The notes beneath the pieces are model-generated. The model saw only the letters and a list, made by a program, of their open reading frames with translations, made no database searches and was not told the DNA's origin. The translations under genes were made by a program, and so were the position numbers. Of a DNA stretch of 64,000 bases, positions 60,765 through 64,000 are shown piece by piece. Numbering within the stretch: the first letter of the stretch is position 1; the number at the start of each line of letters is the position of its first letter. The DNA lies in NCBI GenBank assembly GCA_028284665.1, contig JANQRG010000046.1, positions 1 to 64,000 of the forward strand. The letters are read 5' to 3'. The DNA comes from Croceivirga sp. GTDB lineage: Bacteria; Bacteroidota; Bacteroidia; Flavobacteriales; Flavobacteriaceae.

Positions 60765-61727
60765 CTACAATTGTAAGCTATCCCGTAACCCTACAAATTC
60801 ATTGGAATTCTGTCGCCAGTACGGTGTTTTTAAGCTGCTGAGCTTGGTCCCCTTAGAAATCATTGTCTTTGCCTTTGGTCCGTAACCGCTCTTAAATTCT
60901 TCTTCCCAACTTTCTATTTCATGAGGGAAAGCCGCCCTGAAATTAATGGTAAGCTTTCGTGAGGTGCTTTTATATTCAATGCGGTACGTACTGATTGGGC
61001 CATTAGTGGTTAGGCTTGCATGAGCATCATAGGCCTGGACGGGCTGATGTTGCACCCTGAAATATTCCAAAGAAGGGATAATTGAAATATCACCTTGGGG
61101 CAAACCTTCCGGATGTATTCTGATTTTATTCCAAACCTCATTTTCAAGAAGTGCTTTATCCAATCGCAAGGTTTGGTCTGCTTCACCTTCAAAATAGCTG
61201 TGAGAGGTAAATTCAAACTGTTCCCGGTTGTTCAGTTGGGAATAGACGTGACCACACCATTCTTGTACGGACAGACTGGTCTTTATAGCATTTTGATTAT
61301 CATGTACCGGATAAAAGGTGCTGCTCATTATGGAATAGGGATAAATTCCGGTGAGGTATTTTTTGGTCGCATTTAGCTTTAGCACAGGAACGTTCTCAGG
61401 GCCATTGTTATCCGCTTTTACCTGTTCCGCCGGAAGAAAGGGTTCTGTAACATAGATAAGGACTGCCTTTCCCTCACGCAGTTCCCCATACCGGGCTTGT
61501 TCTAATCGGTAGGAGGTAATTTCGGCATTGCCGGCGTACCAATACGCTTTAAAATCTGCCGATAGTGGCTTTTTCGGACTACTTTCATAAGAAGGAGAAG
61601 GCACGGTGGCTGCGGCTAAGGTTGGATTCTTTACCGCAGTATTCTTATTTTCTGAACAGCCCATTACAACTACAGCGAAAATAAAAAGTAGCGATGACCG
61701 TGTTACAAGGTGTGAAGGGATCTTCAT
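60765..61727 (-). CDS. Lipoprotein beside maf (often misnamed septum formation inhibitor)
   Basis: About 320 residues from the ATG at 61727. A signal sequence (MKIPSHLVTRSSLLFIFAVVVMGC) ends in a lipobox Cys. The mature protein contains LSADFKAYWYAGNAEITSYRLEQARYGELREGKAVLIYVTEPF, a pattern conserved in Bacteroidota homologues sitting next to maf. Function unknown; the maf-derived name in databases comes only from position. It lies between maf (36 bases) and mscS. Confidence 0.8.
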   Translation of the reverse strand: MKIPSHLVTRSSLLFIFAVVVMGCSENKNTAVKNPTLAAATVPSPSYESSPKKPLSADFKAYWYAGNAEITSYRLEQARYGELREGKAVLIYVTEPFLPAEQVKADNNGPENVPVLKLNATKKYLTGIYPYSIMSSTFYPVHDNQNAIKTSLSVQEWCGHVYSQLNNREQFEFTSHSYFEGEADQTLRLDKALLENEVWNKIRIHPEGLPQGDISIIPSLEYFRVQHQPVQAYDAHASLTTNGPISTYRIEYKSTSRKLTINFRAAFPHEIESWEEEFKSGYGPKAKTMISKGTKLSSLKTPYWRQNSNEFVGLRDSLQL

Positions 61728-61763
61728 AATCACGAAGTTTTTATCAAAATTAACCAACGCTGA

Positions 61764-62363
61764 CTAAGCAACCATATTCATTAACGTTTTGTAAACCAAA
61801 TGGGAAGGTAAACCTACTACGTTGTTGTAAGAACCTTGAATTTCCTCTATGCCCACAGCGCCAAGCCATTCCTGGATACCATACGCTCCGGCTTTATCAA
61901 ACGGTTGATAGTTGGCAACATAATACGCTATTTCGCCATGGGTCAGGCTCCGGAACTTCACCCGGGTGATACAGTGTTCCGTATTTTGTGCAGCAACCGT
62001 GGTAAAACAAACCGAAGTGATCACTTGATGCCATTTGCCGGAGAGTTTTTGCAGCATTTCCTCAGCTTCCTTGGTAGTGGACGCTTTGGCAAGGGAGGTA
62101 TTCTCGTGCCATACCACGGTATCCGAGGTGATTAGAATTTCACCCGGGTTTAAATCCGAATGCAACGCGCTTGCTTTTAGTTCGGCGAGATAGTTCGAAA
62201 TCTCAGCAGCTTGTAAGTGATCCGGATACACCTCATTTACATCCGGGATACGGATTTCAAAAGGGATGCCCATCTCTTCAAAGAATCGTTTTCTTCGCGG
62301 TGATCCCGATGCCAATATAATGCTACGATCTTCTAATTTTTTGGCCAGAGGGTTTTCAATCAT
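61764..62363 (-). CDS. Maf family nucleoside triphosphate pyrophosphatase
   Basis: 199 residues; hydrolyses non-canonical or modified dNTP/NTP to monophosphates. Motifs: IILASGSPRRKRFFEEMGI, VITSDTVVWHENTSLAKASTTKEAEEMLQKLSGKWHQVITSV, KAGAYGIQEWLGAVGIEEIQGSYNNVVGLP. Start MIENPLAKKLEDRS at 62363 overlaps the HAD phosphatase stop by eight bases, so the two are coupled. Confidence 0.95.
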   Translation of the reverse strand: MIENPLAKKLEDRSIILASGSPRRKRFFEEMGIPFEIRIPDVNEVYPDHLQAAEISNYLAELKASALHSDLNPGEILITSDTVVWHENTSLAKASTTKEAEEMLQKLSGKWHQVITSVCFTTVAAQNTEHCITRVKFRSLTHGEIAYYVANYQPFDKAGAYGIQEWLGAVGIEEIQGSYNNVVGLPSHLVYKTLMNMVA

Positions 62364-62883
62364 TTTTCGAACTATAGTTGGTATTCCAATCCCCCCTTAC
62401 CTTCAATACCTGTTCAATAATATCCCGCACACAACCTTCCCCTCCATTTTTGTGACTCACATAATCACAAATAGCTTTTACTTCCGCAACCGCATTCTGT
62501 GGGCAACTGGCAAGCGCTACCCTCCTCATAGGAGGAATATCCGGGAGATCATCACCCATATAGATCACCTGCTCCGGAGCGATCTTGTGACGCTCCAGAT
62601 ACTCCATAAGCGGTTGCTCTTTATGATGCGCTCCAAGGTAGACATCCGTTACCCCCAGTCCTTTTAGGCGGTCTCGTACGCCTTCATTACTTCCTCCGGT
62701 AATAATGCAAATATTGTAACCCTGTAACAACGCAGTTTTTATGGCATAACCGTCCTTCACATTCATTTTTCGAAGCATTTCTCCATTGGTGGTTACCAGG
62801 ATAGAACCGTCGGTTAATACGCCATCCACATCCAATATAAACGTGTTGATATCCTTAAGGTATTCTTTATAGTTTTTTTTCAT
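62356..62883 (-). CDS. KdsC-type HAD phosphatase (KDO-8-phosphate phosphatase family)
   Basis: 175 residues. HAD motif I FILDVDGVLTDGSILV, motif II IITGGSNEG, motif III Lys in YLGAHHKEQPL, motif IV MGDDLPDIPPMRR. The C1-type KdsC/YrbI family removes phosphate from KDO-8-phosphate in LPS synthesis. Homologues may act on sialic-acid-like phosphates. It overlaps maf by eight bases and the DUF2520 gene by 17, forming a three-gene run. Confidence 0.92.
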   Translation of the reverse strand: MKKNYKEYLKDINTFILDVDGVLTDGSILVTTNGEMLRKMNVKDGYAIKTALLQGYNICIITGGSNEGVRDRLKGLGVTDVYLGAHHKEQPLMEYLERHKIAPEQVIYMGDDLPDIPPMRRVALASCPQNAVAEVKAICDYVSHKNGGEGCVRDIIEQVLKVRGDWNTNYSSKND

Positions 62884-63628
62884 AGAGTTCTTGTATTGAA
62901 TGGCTCATCACTTCATAGATATTTCGGTGTGTAGGATTTTTGAGCATTTCCAGATGTTTTTGCATCGTAGCGGCATCTTGCCGTCTTGCCGGTCCCGTTT
63001 GCGCCTTCTTAGGCGGCAAAAATCGCATTTTATTGGCAGTTTCCAGGATTAGCGGATGCAATAGTTCAAAATTAATCTCCTGCTCCTTGCAGATCTCCTG
63101 AGCCAAATAATACAAGTAGTTGCTGAAATTGTTGGCAAAAATAGCCGCAAGATGCAGCTGTAAACGTTGTTGAGAGTCCATTCTACACACAGTACGAGAA
63201 AGGGATTTAGCCAATACCTCCAATACCTGAAAATCTTTCTCGTGTTCCGCCTCCAGGCAAATGGGAATGGTGGTAAAATTGACGGGGATATCCCGGGTAA
63301 AGGATTGCAACGGATAGAAAACCGCTCTTCTGCTGTTCGGTAAGCTCGTAATGGGAACAGCTCCCGAAGTATGTGCGACGAGACCTTTCTTTTGTCTAAT
63401 ACCTGCGGCTACCTCAGGGATAGCGTCATCGTTTACCGCAATAAGATAAAGATCGGCATCAACAATAGTTTCTGCTGACGTGGTCACCAAAGTGTTGTAT
63501 TCAAAATCCTTTAACCCTTGCTCATTTCTTCCGTACACTTGAACTACGCGTACGGTAGCAGAGGAGTTAATAGCCTGGTATAGATGATGTGCAACATTTC
63601 CGTTTCCTAGTAATACAATAGTGAGCAT
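62867..63628 (-). CDS. Rossmann-fold DUF2520-containing oxidoreductase-like protein
   Basis: About 253 residues from the ATG at 63628 (MLTIVLLGNGNVAHHLYQAI). The GxGNVAxHL dinucleotide motif is followed by LYLIAVNDDAIPEVAAGIRQKKGLVAHTSGAVPI and a C-terminal DUF2520 helical domain (LHLAAIFANNFSNYLYYLAQEI, LIL-ETANKMRFLPPKKAQTGPARRQDAATM). It resembles ketopantoate/pyrroline reductases but no substrate is known. First gene of the run with KdsC-like and maf. Confidence 0.92.
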   Translation of the reverse strand: MLTIVLLGNGNVAHHLYQAINSSATVRVVQVYGRNEQGLKDFEYNTLVTTSAETIVDADLYLIAVNDDAIPEVAAGIRQKKGLVAHTSGAVPITSLPNSRRAVFYPLQSFTRDIPVNFTTIPICLEAEHEKDFQVLEVLAKSLSRTVCRMDSQQRLQLHLAAIFANNFSNYLYYLAQEICKEQEINFELLHPLILETANKMRFLPPKKAQTGPARRQDAATMQKHLEMLKNPTHRNIYEVMSHSIQELYEKKL

Positions 63629-63761
63629 GACCAAAGGTATAAACTTCAACAGATTCATTTTATCAAAGAATTAACAAAATTGTTGAGCCTTTTACATGTA
63701 AAACTATCCTGTAAAATCACCTAAAACGCTGTAATTTTGCAAGCCAAACGACCAGAGCATT

Positions 63762-64000
63762 ATGATCGAGGTAATAAAGAAGACCTTGTTTTCCACTAAA
63801 CTTATGGCAGCGCTCTTTTTGGTTTTTGCTGCTGCTATGGGAATAGGGACATTCATTGAGAGTAGGTACAGTACAGAAACGGCTAGAATCTACATTTACA
63901 ATGCTACCTGGTTTGAGGCCATTATGGTCTTCTTTGTACTCAATTTTATCGGCAATATTTTCAGGTACCGTTTGCTACGTTGGAAAAAGTGGCCCGTCCT
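63762..64000 (+). CDS. CcsA/ResB-type cytochrome c biogenesis protein (3' end outside window)
   Basis: The ATG at 63762 opens a frame continuing past the right edge: MIEVIKKTLFSTKLMAALFL, then FAAAMGIGTFIESRYSTETARIYIYNATWFEAIMVFFVLNFIGNIFRY. The signature G-T-x-I-x-S with YNA-WFE is that of ResB N-terminal regions, which in Bacteroidota are fused to CcsA in a large system II cytochrome c synthetase. Only 79 residues are visible, so the fusion is inferred. Confidence 0.8.
   Translation, partial: MIEVIKKTLFSTKLMAALFLVFAAAMGIGTFIESRYSTETARIYIYNATWFEAIMVFFVLNFIGNIFRYRLLRWKKWPV

Noticed and set aside
1-64000. CRISPR array
   Set aside because: No run of regularly spaced near-identical repeats was seen anywhere in the window, and no cas genes.

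Overview
The window comes from a Bacteroidota genome, almost certainly a gliding marine-type member of the Flavobacteriaceae. The evidence is gldF/gldG gliding genes, a surface protein with a type IX secretion (T9SS) C-terminal sorting domain, DUF4290, Lacal_2735-family, DUF2911 and YqgE-type proteins, A-rich translation starts without Shine-Dalgarno sequences, and a promoter of the Bacteroidota type (TTG, 19 bases, TAnnTTTG) before an HU gene. Most of the window is ordinary chromosome, with one accessory stretch at about 28.8-36.0 kb.

Layout. 0-6 kb: 3' end of a PKD/T9SS surface protein, a decayed fragment, and an exopolysaccharide patch (initiating sugar-phosphate transferase, a FlaA1-like membrane protein without a catalytic domain, a CpsB-type phosphatase). 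6-14.6 kb: housekeeping and motility (mnmE, DUF4870, dnaN, gldG, gldF, a monooxygenase-fold protein, a SAM hydroxide adenosyltransferase-family protein, phoH, purC). 14.7-28.2 kb: a short-chain-acid (acetate/propionate) uptake and activation locus. It holds a domesticated transposase-like DNA-binding protein, an outer-membrane porin, a DUF4212 plus sodium:solute symporter pair, a transporter-fused histidine kinase with a receiver protein, two tandem acyl-CoA synthetases (PrpE-like and Acs), and convergent exonuclease and CBS/DUF294 genes. Three copies of a TGCTAAATnnATAT element flank the DNA-binding gene and may be its operators.

28.8-36.0 kb (accessory): three consecutive 37-codon mini-genes, two of them clear paralogues under protein-level constraint, closed by a strong terminator; a DUF4304 protein; a lipoprotein; a LytS/LytTR two-component pair; an S41-type protease lipoprotein; a RAYT (REP-associated) transposase whose two halves are joined in phase by a classic A_AAA_AAG slippery site; RAYT-linked repeats; a gene remnant; and a tRNA-Met next to a second, partial tRNA-Met copy split by palindromic insertions.

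36.1-44.3 kb: housekeeping (START-like protein, class IV aminotransferase, YqgE, HU, fmt, recQ, a small NTPase, DUF493, DUF4290, and murA with the fosfomycin-target cysteine replaced by Asp). 44.4-53.5 kb: a serine hydrolase with an N-terminal beta-sandwich domain, a BLUF photoreceptor with small membrane proteins, a pirin, a short BamA-like outer-membrane protein, a Lacal_2735 protein, and an SRPBCC-SDR-photolyase operon, together suggesting blue-light and photodamage response. 53.6-64 kb: a beta-propeller-like secreted protein, DUF2911, a PIG-L deacetylase-small membrane peptide-sodium symporter operon, MscS, a lipoprotein, Maf, a KdsC-like phosphatase, a DUF2520 protein, and the start of a CcsA/ResB-type cytochrome c biogenesis gene.

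The candidates for something undescribed are the mini-gene locus at 29407-29961, the putative programmed frameshift in the RAYT gene, the palindrome-split tRNA copy, and the operator-like repeats around the domesticated transposase-like regulator. All calls come from reading the sequence; no database search was run.
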